Assembly: GCA_023145275.1 (NCBI GenBank)
Contig: JAGLEB010000101.1
Location: 1-26,371 of the forward strand
Direction of reading: 5' to 3'
Length of the DNA: 26,371 nucleotides
From: Flavobacteriales bacterium
Lineage (GTDB): Bacteria; Bacteroidota; Bacteroidia; Flavobacteriales; JADGDT01
Shown one piece after another: positions 15,915 through 25,200 of the stretch (positions are counted from its first letter, which is position 1; every line of letters begins with the position of its first letter). The notes below the pieces were generated by a model that saw only the letters and a program-made list of their open reading frames with translations, searched no databases and was not told the origin of the DNA. The translations under genes and the position numbers were made by a program.

Positions 15915-17756
15915 TTATTTCAGTTCGAGTATTGTAGTAGAACGTTTTTCTGACTTTATGTCAATTAAGTCTATTATGCTGTTGTCTATAATATTTTCGG
16001 CTTTTGTGAAGTTTTTTAACACTTCGTGATATCTTTTGGTATCTATGGTTTTTGCTTCTTTATTTGTGTTTACAATAACCATGATAGTTTGATTGTCGCT
16101 ATATCTGAAATATACGTAAACTCCATTTTCTGGTACAAATTGCTTTAATTTTCCATTTGTAATGGCAGAGCTATTTTTTCTCCAATTTGAGAGTTTAGAT
16201 ATGTAATCCCACGTACTATTTTCGTCATCTGTTCTTCCTTCAGAAGTAAATTTATTAACTTTATCGCCATTCCAGCCACCTGGAAAATCTTCTCGTAGAT
16301 ATCCGTGATGTCCGCCTCTGTCCATGTTTATTTCTGCACCATAATACAATTGGGGTATTCCTCTAGTTGTAAGCAATATTCCTAAGGCCATCTTGTAATC
16401 TTGTAGGTCGTTATCTATTGTTCCAAGAAATCTATCTACATCGTGATTATCAAGAAATGTAACCATAGCATTAGGGTTCTCGTAAAGGTAATCCCAAGAA
16501 AGAGTATAGTAGATTTTAGCTACACCAGTATTCCATCCAAAATCTTCGTGTATAGCTGCAGAAATAGCACTTTGCATGTTGAAATCAGTAACACCTTCCA
16601 TGTGCGAATCAAAATCTTTTCCCTTTTTCAAACCTGAAGTGTACCATGCTTGAGTAGTTACACCTGTAACCCATGTTTCTCCGAAAATGGTAAAGCTATT
16701 ATATTCATCAAGTATCGTTTTAGTGAGGTCGCTCATAAATCTTTGATCGGAATATGCATAGGTGTCAACTCTATAAGCATCGATGCCATAGTTCTCTATC
16801 CACCAAATTGCATTCTGAATGAGATATTTTGCAACATGTTCATTTTGTTGATTCATGTCGGGCATAGTAGTATCGAACCAACCGTCATTCATTATTTTTC
16901 TGTCGAAATCAGATGCGTAAGGATCAAACAATGTTGTAGCTCTATAATTTGAAGCAGTATATTCTTCCCAATTGTGAATCCACGTCTTAGAAGGGAGGTC
17001 TTTAATTAAATAGTGATTTATTCCGAAGTGATTATAAACAACATCTTTTACAACTTTTAAGCCTTTAGAGTGGCTTTTACTCACATATTCAGCATATTCA
17101 TTGTTAGTTCCCAGTCTAGCATCAACTTTATAGTGGTCGGTAAATGCATAACCGTGGTAAGACGCTCTATCTTGATTGTTTTCTTCGATTGGGTTAAGCC
17201 AAGTAGATGTCATACCTAGATTTTTTATATAGTCTAAATGATTTATTACTCCTCTTAGATCCCCTCCGTGTCTATCTTCGTCAGATTTTCTATCAAGAGT
17301 CTGCTCGTGCATCCCTTTAATTTTATCATTTTTTGGATCACCATTCGAAAATCTATCTGGAGTTATTAAATATATAATATCAGATGGGTTAAGACCTTGG
17401 TGTTGTGACGAACTATTCTCTCTAGATTTTAGTTCGTACTTTAAATGTTTATTTTTTCTCCCTACTTTATAGTCTATGGTCTTTATTCCCGCTAGAGCAT
17501 TGCTTGAGATTTCAATATCTAAGAAAATATAATTTGGGTTTTCGGCATAAGAAACATTAGTTATTACAAAGTCTGTTTCCTTAGTCGAAAATTTGGCTTT
17601 AGAAATATTTTCCCCATGAACAATTAGTTCTATTTTGTTGTATTTCATTCCTGTCCACCAATTTGGAGGGTCAACTCTATCTATTTTTTGAGAGAATAGA
17701 GAGTTGCTAAATAAGAAAATAGCTATTAATATGAGATATTGATATTTTATGTTCAT
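15915..17756 (-). CDS. Exported GH13 cyclomaltodextrinase/neopullulanase-like alpha-glucan hydrolase
   Basis: This enzyme hydrolyses alpha-1,4-glucans, cyclodextrins or pullulan outside the cytoplasm. The Sec signal is residues 1-22 (LFS-Q). Residues about 25-110 match the N-terminal cyclomaltodextrinase domain (IDRVDPPNWWTGM). The (beta/alpha)8 barrel has all four GH13 regions: DVVYNH (238-243), GIDAYRVDTY with nucleophile Asp331, FGETWV with acid Glu360, and LDNHDVDRF with Asp439. The end (about 535-613) is the small C-terminal beta domain. The 613 residues and domain order match SusA-type neopullulanases and Flavobacterium cyclomaltodextrinase. A longer frame starts at 17858, but the ATG at 17756 begins a normal signal peptide, while the extension would bury it behind 34 charged residues. 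The gene is divergent from the next GH13 gene, with 156 bases between. Confidence 0.92.
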   Translation of the reverse strand: MNIKYQYLILIAIFLFSNSLFSQKIDRVDPPNWWTGMKYNKIELIVHGENISKAKFSTKETDFVITNVSYAENPNYIFLDIEISSNALAGIKTIDYKVGRKNKHLKYELKSRENSSSQHQGLNPSDIIYLITPDRFSNGDPKNDKIKGMHEQTLDRKSDEDRHGGDLRGVINHLDYIKNLGMTSTWLNPIEENNQDRASYHGYAFTDHYKVDARLGTNNEYAEYVSKSHSKGLKVVKDVVYNHFGINHYLIKDLPSKTWIHNWEEYTASNYRATTLFDPYASDFDRKIMNDGWFDTTMPDMNQQNEHVAKYLIQNAIWWIENYGIDAYRVDTYAYSDQRFMSDLTKTILDEYNSFTIFGETWVTGVTTQAWYTSGLKKGKDFDSHMEGVTDFNMQSAISAAIHEDFGWNTGVAKIYYTLSWDYLYENPNAMVTFLDNHDVDRFLGTIDNDLQDYKMALGILLTTRGIPQLYYGAEINMDRGGHHGYLREDFPGGWNGDKVNKFTSEGRTDDENSTWDYISKLSNWRKNSSAITNGKLKQFVPENGVYVYFRYSDNQTIMVIVNTNKEAKTIDTKRYHEVLKNFTKAENIIDNSIIDLIDIKSEKRSTTILELK

Positions 17757-17794
17757 TTTATTGGTGTTATTAGTTATCAAATTCTTAATTTTAT

Positions 17795-17834
17795 AAAGGT
17801 AACAAATAGTTTTATTTATCTTGGCGTTACCTTT
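17795..17834. promoter_or_regulatory. 9-bp inverted repeat in the divergent GH13 control region
   Basis: AAAGGTAAC (17795-17803) and GTTACCTTT (17826-17834) are perfectly complementary, with 22 bases between. The left arm overlaps TACCTTTA on the minus strand, a one-mismatch -7 element for the amylase gene. It may be an operator for both genes or a leader hairpin of the amylase message. Confidence 0.5.
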
Positions 17835-17889
17835 GGATAACATGTACTTGACAATCATATTTGTTTACTGATGTATTTACATCCTAATT

Positions 17890-17897
17890 TAATTTTG
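17890..17897 (+). promoter_or_regulatory. Candidate -7 element of the GlgE-like gene
   Basis: TAATTTTG matches TAnnTTTG fully and lies 15 bases before the ATG at 17913. The corresponding -33 position reads ACTG, a poor match. Confidence 0.4.
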
Positions 17898-17912
17898 AAA
17901 ACTCTATAAATA

Positions 17913-19889
17913 ATGGCAAAAGAATCGGTCTTACATAAAATACTAAAACATTTTGAATCGAACCCGAGAAAATCGGATAAAGAATATTTTATTCCATCGC
18001 TTTGGACTTTAAATGATGGCCCTTCTAAGGCTGTTAGGGTTAATGCAAACAGTTATTATCGCGATATTATTAATGATATAATTCTCAAGAAAGAAGTTGG
18101 GAAAAACTACAGTGAGTCTATCTCTAAATCTCAAGGATTACAACATGGAAATGGTGGAGATTGGACTTACAATGCAAGAATATACAATGTGTTTCCTCGT
18201 CTTACTACTGCGTATGATCACGATCAGGATGGTCATGTAGGTTCGCAAACGGACGACATTACAATGTCTAAAAATGGCTTTAGAGAGACAGGTACTTTAC
18301 TGAAAACAATTGCTTTGTTGCCATATATTAAAGCTCTAGGAACAAATGTTGTGTATTTTTTGCCAATTACAAGTATAGGGAAGGATGGCAATAGAGGTGA
18401 TTTAGGATCGCCTTATGCGATTAAAAACCCTTATAAACTAGATGGGAATCTTGCTGATCCTATGCTGCCATTTTCTGTGGAGGAGCAGTTTGAAGCATTT
18501 ATTGAGGCTGCACATATAATGGGAATGAGAGTTGTGATGGAGTTTGTTTTAAGAACATCATCGCTTGATGGTGATTGGATAAAAGATCACCCAGAATGGT
18601 TTTATTGGATTGAGAAGAAATATGTAAACTCGTATACAAGTCCTTATTTTCCGGAATATGAGTTGAATGAAATTAAGAAAATTCCTGATAATGGAGGATT
18701 TCATTTTGCTCCGAATAATGAATACAGAAACTATTTTAAAAGACCGCCACAGCCATCAGAAGTAAAGGTTGTTGATGGAAAGTTTGTTGCTTATACTGAA
18801 GAAGGGGAGTTAGTTATTCCTGGTGCCTTTGCAGATTGGCCGCCAGATGATATTCAACCAGCTTGGAGTGATGTTACTTATTTCAGAATGTATAATTATG
18901 ATTATGATAATAATAGTAACGACTATAATTATATAGCATATAACACAATTAGATATTACGACCCCGAATTGTCTCATAGGCATAATGTAAATAGGCCATT
19001 ATGGGATAAGTTAGCGGGAGTAATTCCGCACTATCAGAAATTTGGAATAGACGGTGTGATGATGGATATGGGACACGCTGTGCCAAAACCATTAATGTCT
19101 GAAATTATCTCAACTGCTAGACAGTATGATAATGATTTTGCCTTTATGGAAGAAAACTTTGAGGTAGAATGGCCAAGTAGAGATGCGGGATACAATGGTA
19201 CACTAGGCTTTGAGTGGAGAGTATCTGCCAGAGCAGGGGGTATAAAAGATGTAATTGAAAAAGCGTCGGAAAAACTTCCATTCCCATTTTTTGGAACTGC
19301 CGAAACACATAATACTCCTCGTGCTATGCAAAGAGGTGGCGAAATGCATTCGAAACAAATGTGGGTTATTAGTTCTTTTTTACCTAACTGTATGCCTTTT
19401 ATTCATTCAGGCTTCGAAATTCTAGAGGATTACCCTATTAATACTGGTTTGAACTTTACTGAAGAAGAGACAGCTTTCTTTAGTAATCAGTCTCTGCCTT
19501 TGTTCTTTAAAAACGCTTATAATTGGAATAGACATAATAATTTAATTGGATTTATTAAGCATGTAAATTATTTGAGAGATAGATATGAAAATATTATTGC
19601 TACTGGGAATGAGTTATCAATGAAAGTACATTATCCAGAGAGTAATAATAAAGCAGTAGCAGCTTTTGAACGTTTTGATCCTTGGCAACACTGGAATAGT
19701 ATTTTGGTGGTTTGTAATACAAATTACAATGATTATGAGACATTCTATTTAAAGATTGATGGTACTCACAGTAAAAAATATCACGATCATTTGAGTGGTA
19801 AAGAAGTTAGCTTTATTGATCATTGGATGAGTTATGAATTAGGACCAGGTGAGTGTATGCTTATTGAATTGGATAAGTATTTTGGCTAG
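17913..19889 (+). CDS. Cytoplasmic GH13-superfamily protein, GlgE-like, with degenerate conserved regions
   Basis: A 658-residue protein with no signal peptide. The layout resembles GlgE, the maltosyltransferase of glycogen-type glucan synthesis. It has an early TYNARIYNVFPR (85-96), a region I followed by KDHPEWFYW (224-232), a FIHSGFEIL stretch (496-504), and a C-terminal beta domain with KYHDHLSGK (622-630) and LGPGECMLIEL. The catalytic regions are altered. Region I reads EFVLRTS (210-216) instead of DVVxNH. Region II reads GVMMDMGH, with candidate nucleophile Asp385 but no preceding Arg. Region III keeps Glu413 (FMEENF). Region IV reads ETHNTPR (464-470), with Asn in place of the stabilising Asp. 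YDHDQDGHVG (101-110) looks like a metal loop. It may be a transferase or phosphate-using enzyme, or inactive; GlgE identity is not established. It is divergent from the exported amylase, which suggests a shared alpha-glucan role. Confidence 0.72.
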   Translation: MAKESVLHKILKHFESNPRKSDKEYFIPSLWTLNDGPSKAVRVNANSYYRDIINDIILKKEVGKNYSESISKSQGLQHGNGGDWTYNARIYNVFPRLTTAYDHDQDGHVGSQTDDITMSKNGFRETGTLLKTIALLPYIKALGTNVVYFLPITSIGKDGNRGDLGSPYAIKNPYKLDGNLADPMLPFSVEEQFEAFIEAAHIMGMRVVMEFVLRTSSLDGDWIKDHPEWFYWIEKKYVNSYTSPYFPEYELNEIKKIPDNGGFHFAPNNEYRNYFKRPPQPSEVKVVDGKFVAYTEEGELVIPGAFADWPPDDIQPAWSDVTYFRMYNYDYDNNSNDYNYIAYNTIRYYDPELSHRHNVNRPLWDKLAGVIPHYQKFGIDGVMMDMGHAVPKPLMSEIISTARQYDNDFAFMEENFEVEWPSRDAGYNGTLGFEWRVSARAGGIKDVIEKASEKLPFPFFGTAETHNTPRAMQRGGEMHSKQMWVISSFLPNCMPFIHSGFEILEDYPINTGLNFTEEETAFFSNQSLPLFFKNAYNWNRHNNLIGFIKHVNYLRDRYENIIATGNELSMKVHYPESNNKAVAAFERFDPWQHWNSILVVCNTNYNDYETFYLKIDGTHSKKYHDHLSGKEVSFIDHWMSYELGPGECMLIELDKYFG

Positions 19890-19973
19890 ACTACTTAGTT
19901 TGAAAAAGTTGTCTGATTTTATTTTGGCCGTGGTAGGAGCGGCAGCTTGTTAGAAAGGAAGTATATTGAATAA

Positions 19974-20016
19974 AAAAATAGAGGGGCTCCAATTGTTTGG
20001 AGACCCCTCTATTTTT
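19974..20016. terminator. Bidirectional terminator between convergent genes
   Basis: AAAAATAGAGGGG-CTCCAA pairs with TTGGAG-a-CCCCTCTATTTTT, about 19 bp with one bulged A and a 4-base loop. An A-run on the left and a T-run on the right serve both strands. It separates the GlgE-like gene (plus, stop at 19889) from the SulP gene (minus, stop at 20077). Confidence 0.93.
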
Positions 20017-20076
20017 ATTATGAAAATACTGAACTATAACAACTATAGCGGATAACGCGAATAGCCAGTAAAAAAA

Positions 20077-21654
20077 CTACTTTACTTCGTAATCTTCGAA
20101 ATTATCAACAGCAACAATGTACTCAGGATCTTCGATAATATTTACATCAATTATTTTATCGGCTTTGTCTATAAGTTTTCTACAATCTTGACTTAAATGA
20201 CGAAGCTTAATGCTTTTGCCTTCTTGTTCGTATTTTCTTGTAAGTTTATTGATAGCTTCAATTCCTGAATGATCAGCAACTCTCGACTCTCCGAAATCTA
20301 CAATAACTTCTTTAGGATCGTTTTTTGCATCAAATTTACTCATGAATAATTGAGTAGAACCAAAAAACAATGGTCCAAAAATTTCGTAGTGCTTTATCCC
20401 ATTCTCATCGGTGAATTTACGCGCTCTAATACGAATAGCATTTTCCCAAGCAAATACAAGAGCAGAAACAATAACTCCCGAAATAACAGCTACTGCAAGA
20501 TCCGAAATAACTGTAATCAGAGTTACTACAACTATTACAATAGCATCTGATTTAGGTATCTTGTTAACCACATTGAACGTGTTCCATGCAAATGTGCCAA
20601 TTACAACCATGAACATAACTCCTACAAGAGCGGCAATTGGAATCATTTCGATATATGCTGCTCCAAATAAGATGAAGAAAAGAAGGGTAATAGAAGCGGT
20701 GAATCCAGAGAGTTTTCCTCTACCTCCAGATTTAATATTAATCATACTTTGGCCGATCATTGCGCAACCACCCATTCCACCAAAAAAACCGTTTACCATG
20801 TTTGCGGCACCTTGAGCTATACTTTCCTTATTAGCATTTCCGTGAGTTTCTGTTAACTCGTCGATAAGGTTTAGAGTCATTAATGATTCAATCAGGCCAA
20901 TGGCTGCAATAATAGCGGCATAAGGAGCAATAAAGTAAAGTGTTTCTAGATTGAAAGGAATCATAGGAACGTTAAAACTAGGAAGGTCAGCTTGAATACC
21001 TGTACCTCCGTTTGCTTGAATAAAAGTCAAAACAGTTTCGGTATTTATACCTCCAAAGCTTACTAAAATAGTAACTGAAAGTATTGCTACTAATGCAGCT
21101 GGTACTTTTTTAGTGATCTTTGGAAATATGTATAAAATTCCCATAGTTAAGGCAACTAAGCCTAGCATAGTATAAAGCTCTGTTCCTTGCATCCAAGTAC
21201 CATCAACTTTAAACATACCTAGCTGTGCTGTGAAAATCACAATAGCCAAACCGTTTACAAAGCCCATCATAACTGGGTGTGGGATAAGTCGAACAAATTT
21301 ACCAAGTTTAAAAACTCCAGCAAGAATCTGGATAAATCCAGCGAGAAGAAGAGTCGCAAAAAGATATTGAAGACCAGCTCCTTCACCTCCCATATCAGTT
21401 CCTATTTTTACAAGTGATACCATTACGATTGCTGTAGCACCTGTAGCTCCAGAAATCATACCTGGTCTTCCTCCAAAAATAGAAGTTATTAAGCCCATCA
21501 TGAATGCTCCGTATAGCCCTACTACTGGAGAAACCCCAGCAATAAATGCAAAAGCAACTGCTTCTGGTACTAGTGCTAGTGCAACAGTAAATCCTGATAG
21601 AACATCGTCTTTGATGTTACCATTTTTTTTCTCAATAAATTTAAATCTTTTCAT
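20077..21654 (-). CDS. SulP-family inorganic anion transporter with STAS domain
   Basis: A 525-residue inner-membrane transporter of the SLC26/SulP family, moving sulfate, bicarbonate or a similar anion. The membrane part (about 12-405) shows the family features: DVLSGFTVALALVPEAVAFA (17-36), GLYGAFMMGLI, the GGRPGMISGATGATAIVM stretch (61-78), HPVMMGFVNGLA (126-137) and GGMGGCAMIGQSMINIKSGGRGKLSG (292-317). A cytoplasmic STAS domain covers about 415-520, with ADHSGIEAI (460-468) at the position of the phosphorylatable serine in anti-sigma-factor antagonists. The substrate is not readable from sequence. The ATG at 21654 is preferred: a longer frame begins with a TTG at 21684 that lies inside the promoter -7 element, so it cannot be translated from this promoter. 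The gene is monocistronic and ends at the shared terminator. Confidence 0.92.
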   Translation of the reverse strand: MKRFKFIEKKNGNIKDDVLSGFTVALALVPEAVAFAFIAGVSPVVGLYGAFMMGLITSIFGGRPGMISGATGATAIVMVSLVKIGTDMGGEGAGLQYLFATLLLAGFIQILAGVFKLGKFVRLIPHPVMMGFVNGLAIVIFTAQLGMFKVDGTWMQGTELYTMLGLVALTMGILYIFPKITKKVPAALVAILSVTILVSFGGINTETVLTFIQANGGTGIQADLPSFNVPMIPFNLETLYFIAPYAAIIAAIGLIESLMTLNLIDELTETHGNANKESIAQGAANMVNGFFGGMGGCAMIGQSMINIKSGGRGKLSGFTASITLLFFILFGAAYIEMIPIAALVGVMFMVVIGTFAWNTFNVVNKIPKSDAIVIVVVTLITVISDLAVAVISGVIVSALVFAWENAIRIRARKFTDENGIKHYEIFGPLFFGSTQLFMSKFDAKNDPKEVIVDFGESRVADHSGIEAINKLTRKYEQEGKSIKLRHLSQDCRKLIDKADKIIDVNIIEDPEYIVAVDNFEDYEVK

Positions 21655-21680
21655 ACGTCTTTTCTCTTCATAAAATGGCG

Positions 21681-21712
21681 GCAAATGTAAGTGTTAAATG
21701 TACACTTTCAAA
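21681..21712 (-). promoter_or_regulatory. Promoter of the SulP gene
   Basis: On the minus strand, TTTG (21712-21709), exactly 19 bases, then TACATTTGC (21689-21681). Both elements match the Bacteroidota vegetative promoter consensus. The ATG follows about 27 bases later. Confidence 0.8.
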
Positions 21713-21849
21713 GCTTTATGTTTAGAATTAGTTGCCGATTTTATTGTCGTGTCTATGGGGCTATTCAGAATGTAGTGATTTACTTTAGCTTGTGATAGAG
21801 GTGACTGTTTCTGATATTGTGATTATGGTAGCTTAGAGTAGAAATAACA

Positions 21850-21887
21850 GAGTAGCATAAAGAAGATAATATTACTTTACGCTACTC
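21850..21887 (-). terminator. Hairpin after the beta-propeller gene, possible terminator
   Basis: GAGTAGC-a-TAAAG and CTTTA-c-GCTACTC form 12 pairs with one mismatch and a 12-base loop. On the minus strand it begins 13 bases after the stop at 21900. Only TGTTATTT follows, so the T-run is poor. Confidence 0.55.
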
Positions 21888-21899
21888 ATGAATATATAA

Positions 21900-24800
21900 T
21901 TATGGTGTTTGATTTGGTAATGGCATTGAATCAATACTCTTTAGATATGCTTCAATTTGTTTGAGTTCTTTGTCAATATTATTTAAGTCTTCGTTTAAAG
22001 GATTTAGTTGCTTTTCTATTAGCTCAAAGCTCTCTTTGTTTGTGGATGTAATATTTACATTTGCGTAATATTGATTCCAAACAATAGTTCCTATTCGGCT
22101 ATTTAGTGATGGCAGAGTTTCGAACTGATATTTACGGATAGTTTTATCACCATTTAATAGAATAGAAGTTTCTTTTAGTTTTTGATCTAAGCTATAGACA
22201 GTTTTAAGATATGACAAATCAGCATTTGGTGAAAGTTTCAAACTCTTATCTACACTTGAAATCCTTTTTTCTAGTTCGTCAAAAAAGACATTTGTACCTC
22301 TAAGTTTCTTATAGAGCTTATTTACTTTTTGTTGAAAAGCAAATGTTTCTTCTCTATTTATTTCTAAAGATTGATTGTATAGTGATTCTATTTCAAATTC
22401 ACTTTTGTCAATCATCAGGCTTACTTCTCCGTTATGTATTTTAGATATTGACACAAAATATTTTCCAGGTATAACCCAAGGTCCATTTTTTGTATTTGAG
22501 TTCTTAGAAGCTACTTTAAGAGATGCAATTCTACCATCCCAGTCTAATGTTTGTAGTCCTTTTGAATACGGTTTAATAATACGTTTGATTTCATTGTTGT
22601 TGGTATCGAAAATTTGAATCACTAGACTAGGTTTTTCTTCCCAGCCTTCTTTTCTTATTTGATCGAAATCAGGGTATGATATATCTTTTTCCTCATCTAA
22701 TAGCTTCTTTTCAGCTTCTGTTCTTTTGCTTTTAAGTGATTTATAATCATCAGCTAGATAATAAGAGAAATGTACTCCTTGCTTTGGGTTTTCTGAAGAA
22801 AAGTAACTTTCTCCTTGGGTAGACTTACCACTACGTCCCAATGGCCTTCTTTCTCCAAATATCAGTCCTTTTTTTGTTTTGAAGAGTTTAGAAGTTTTTG
22901 GTTTACCGTTATCTGCAAGGTCTCTTAGAATAGAGTAATTATCGAGAATATAAAAACCACGTCCGAAAGTAGCTAGTACCAAGTCATCTTCATCTTCTTG
23001 AATTTCAATATCTCTAACTGCAATTGTTGGGATTCCGCTTTTTATTTGAAGCCAATTTTCGCCACCGTTGATGCTGACAAAAATTCCAAACTCTGTTCCT
23101 GCAAATAATAGGTTTGGATTAATATGATCTTCAACTACATCGTATACACTACCACGTTCTGGTAAATCTGAAGAAATGTTTTTCCAGGATTTTCCTTTAT
23201 TAGTCGATTTTAGGATATAGGGTTTAAAATCTCCTCTTTTGTGGTTGTTGAAACTTGCATAAACAGTATTAATATCGTGTTTGGATGCAAATACTGAGTT
23301 TACGTAAGTTAATTCGGGAACACCTTTAAACTGACTAATTTTCCTCCATGTCTTAGCATCTTCAGAAACTTGAATTAATCCATCATCTGTCCCCACGTAT
23401 ATTAAATTTTCTTGAAGAGAAGATTCGTCTAAAGCCACTATATTTCCATAAATAGTAGTGGACATGTTTTTCATAACGGCATCCATATCCCATACTCTTC
23501 CCATTACTTTCATCTTATTTCGGTCGAGTTGACTTGTGAGATCTCCTGATACTCTTTCCCATGTATTTCCGCGATCATCACTTCTAAAAAGTTTATTGGC
23601 GGCAAAGTATAAACGTTTATTGTTGTGTGGACTGATGATTAGTGGAGCATCCCAATTCCAGCGAAAAGCTTTTTCTCCTTCCATTGGTTGAGGTCTAATA
23701 CCCACTTTTTCGCCTGTATTTTTATCATACCTAACTAAATATCCATATTGAGATTGTGCATATACAATATTTGGATTTTCTGGATCAACAGCGCTTTCAA
23801 ATCCATCTCCTCCGTTTGTAATGAACCAGTCGGAATTTGCTACTCCATTTGCTGAAGTATTCCTTGAAGGTCCTCCCATAGAATTATTATCCTGAGTACC
23901 TCCATAAATATAGTAGAAAGGTTTAGTGTTATCTACAGCTACTTTATAAAACTGTGTAATTGGTAGATTTGCTTTGTAAGCCCAGTTTTCTCCTCCATCC
24001 CATGATTCATACATGCCTCCATCTGTTCCAATTCTATGATGTTTTGTATTTGATGGATTTATCCATAAAAAATGATTATCGACGTGTTTGTTCTTTTCTC
24101 CCCAAGAATTCACTGTTTTTCCACCATCAATAGTTCTGTGCATATATGAGTCCATGAAATATACTGTGTTTACATCCACGGGGTCGCAAATAACTTCTTG
24201 ATAATAGTTTCCAGAAGTAGAGTAGGAGTTCATTTTTTTCCAACTTGCCCCTTGATTTACTGATTTATATAGGCCTTTACCGCTTTTTGCTTCAACTACC
24301 GCATATAAAACATTACTATCGACGGGTGAAATATCTATTCCAATCCTACCCACATCGCCACTTGGAAGCCCTTTTGTGATCTTAAACCAGGTATTACCAG
24401 CATCTTCCGATTTGAAAATTGTAGAAGCTGGTCCACCACCAACATAAGTAAAAACATGTCGCATACGTTGGTGAGCTGTAGCATATAAAATATTTGGGTT
24501 ATTTTGATCAATATGTACCTCACTTACACCTGTGTATTTGTCTATTTCTAAAATATTAATCCATGTTTTTCCACCGTCAGTAGTTTTATACACACCTCGT
24601 TCGCCCCCTTCTTTCCAAAGAGGTCCATAAGCTGCTACGTAAACTATGTTAGAATTATTAGGGTCGATAGAAATCATCCCGATATGTTCGGAGTTTTTTA
24701 AACCTTTATTTTCCCAACTTTCTCCACCATCTATCGACTTGTATATTCCATCACCATAAGCAACAGATCGTTGATTGTTATTTTCGCCACTACCAACCCA

Positions 24801-25127
24801 AACTATTTTTGTATTGTTAGGATCTATACTTACACATCCAATTGAATAAGATGATTGTGAATCGAAAATTGGTTTATATGTCACCCCAGCATTAGTAGTT
24901 TTCCAAACACCTCCAGCAGCCACGGCTAAATAGTACTCAGAATAGTCATTTGGATTAACTGCTATATCAGCTATTCTTCCCGACATTAAAGCAGGACCAA
25001 TACTTCTAAATTTAAGTGTTGACAGGTCAGATGTAGTGATTTTATCGCCATCTGATTTCTTTTGTGAATAAACAATAGTTGAAGTTAAGCTTATTAGCCC
25101 CAATAAAAAAACTTTTAAGTTTCTCAT
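21900..25127 (-). CDS. Exported Asp-box (BNR/sortilin-type) beta-propeller protein with FlgD-like and helical C-terminal domains
   Basis: A 1075-residue protein with a Sec signal (about 1-21, VYS-Q). At least eleven Asp-box-like motifs (S/T-x-D/N-G-G-x-T/S-W) are visible: for example VWKTTNAG near residue 74, then IYKSIDGGESW, VYKTTDGGKTW, IFKSEDAGNTW, LFRSDDRGNTW, ILKSTNKGKSW and IFVSINGGENW. This fits one or two sortilin/VPS10-like propellers over about the first 700 residues. Next comes a FlgD-type Ig segment (LVIQIFDTNNNEIKRII ... LDWDGR ... IPGKYFVSI), then a helical, partly coiled-coil tail ending in LPNQTP. Databases often label such proteins glycosyl hydrolases, but I see no catalytic residues that justify it. 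There is no T9SS sorting domain, so it is probably periplasmic or released. It stands alone, and its substrate or partner is unknown. Confidence 0.85.
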   Translation of the reverse strand: MRNLKVFLLGLISLTSTIVYSQKKSDGDKITTSDLSTLKFRSIGPALMSGRIADIAVNPNDYSEYYLAVAAGGVWKTTNAGVTYKPIFDSQSSYSIGCVSIDPNNTKIVWVGSGENNNQRSVAYGDGIYKSIDGGESWENKGLKNSEHIGMISIDPNNSNIVYVAAYGPLWKEGGERGVYKTTDGGKTWINILEIDKYTGVSEVHIDQNNPNILYATAHQRMRHVFTYVGGGPASTIFKSEDAGNTWFKITKGLPSGDVGRIGIDISPVDSNVLYAVVEAKSGKGLYKSVNQGASWKKMNSYSTSGNYYQEVICDPVDVNTVYFMDSYMHRTIDGGKTVNSWGEKNKHVDNHFLWINPSNTKHHRIGTDGGMYESWDGGENWAYKANLPITQFYKVAVDNTKPFYYIYGGTQDNNSMGGPSRNTSANGVANSDWFITNGGDGFESAVDPENPNIVYAQSQYGYLVRYDKNTGEKVGIRPQPMEGEKAFRWNWDAPLIISPHNNKRLYFAANKLFRSDDRGNTWERVSGDLTSQLDRNKMKVMGRVWDMDAVMKNMSTTIYGNIVALDESSLQENLIYVGTDDGLIQVSEDAKTWRKISQFKGVPELTYVNSVFASKHDINTVYASFNNHKRGDFKPYILKSTNKGKSWKNISSDLPERGSVYDVVEDHINPNLLFAGTEFGIFVSINGGENWLQIKSGIPTIAVRDIEIQEDEDDLVLATFGRGFYILDNYSILRDLADNGKPKTSKLFKTKKGLIFGERRPLGRSGKSTQGESYFSSENPKQGVHFSYYLADDYKSLKSKRTEAEKKLLDEEKDISYPDFDQIRKEGWEEKPSLVIQIFDTNNNEIKRIIKPYSKGLQTLDWDGRIASLKVASKNSNTKNGPWVIPGKYFVSISKIHNGEVSLMIDKSEFEIESLYNQSLEINREETFAFQQKVNKLYKKLRGTNVFFDELEKRISSVDKSLKLSPNADLSYLKTVYSLDQKLKETSILLNGDKTIRKYQFETLPSLNSRIGTIVWNQYYANVNITSTNKESFELIEKQLNPLNEDLNNIDKELKQIEAYLKSIDSMPLPNQTP

Positions 25128-25200
25128 TAGTTAGTAGTTTAAAGTTAGTGAAGTAAATATAATTTATATTTAAACATTAGTGGCTCAATTTTTTTGAAAT

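Noticed and set aside
16650..16952. 100-codon plus-strand frame inside the amylase gene
   Set aside because: It is a shadow of the GH13 coding sequence, without a promoter or family features.
17757..17858. N-terminal extension of the secreted amylase to 17858
   Set aside because: It would place 34 charged residues before a normal signal peptide and would translate through the inverted repeat and promoter region. The ATG at 17756 is the better start.
20411..20815. 134-codon open frame on the plus strand inside the SulP gene
   Set aside because: It mirrors the hydrophobic codons of the transporter, which often leave an open antisense frame. There is no independent evidence for it.
21655..21684. 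TTG start of the SulP transporter at 21684
   Set aside because: The TTG is part of the TACATTTGC -7 element of a near-perfect promoter, so it is not in the transcript.
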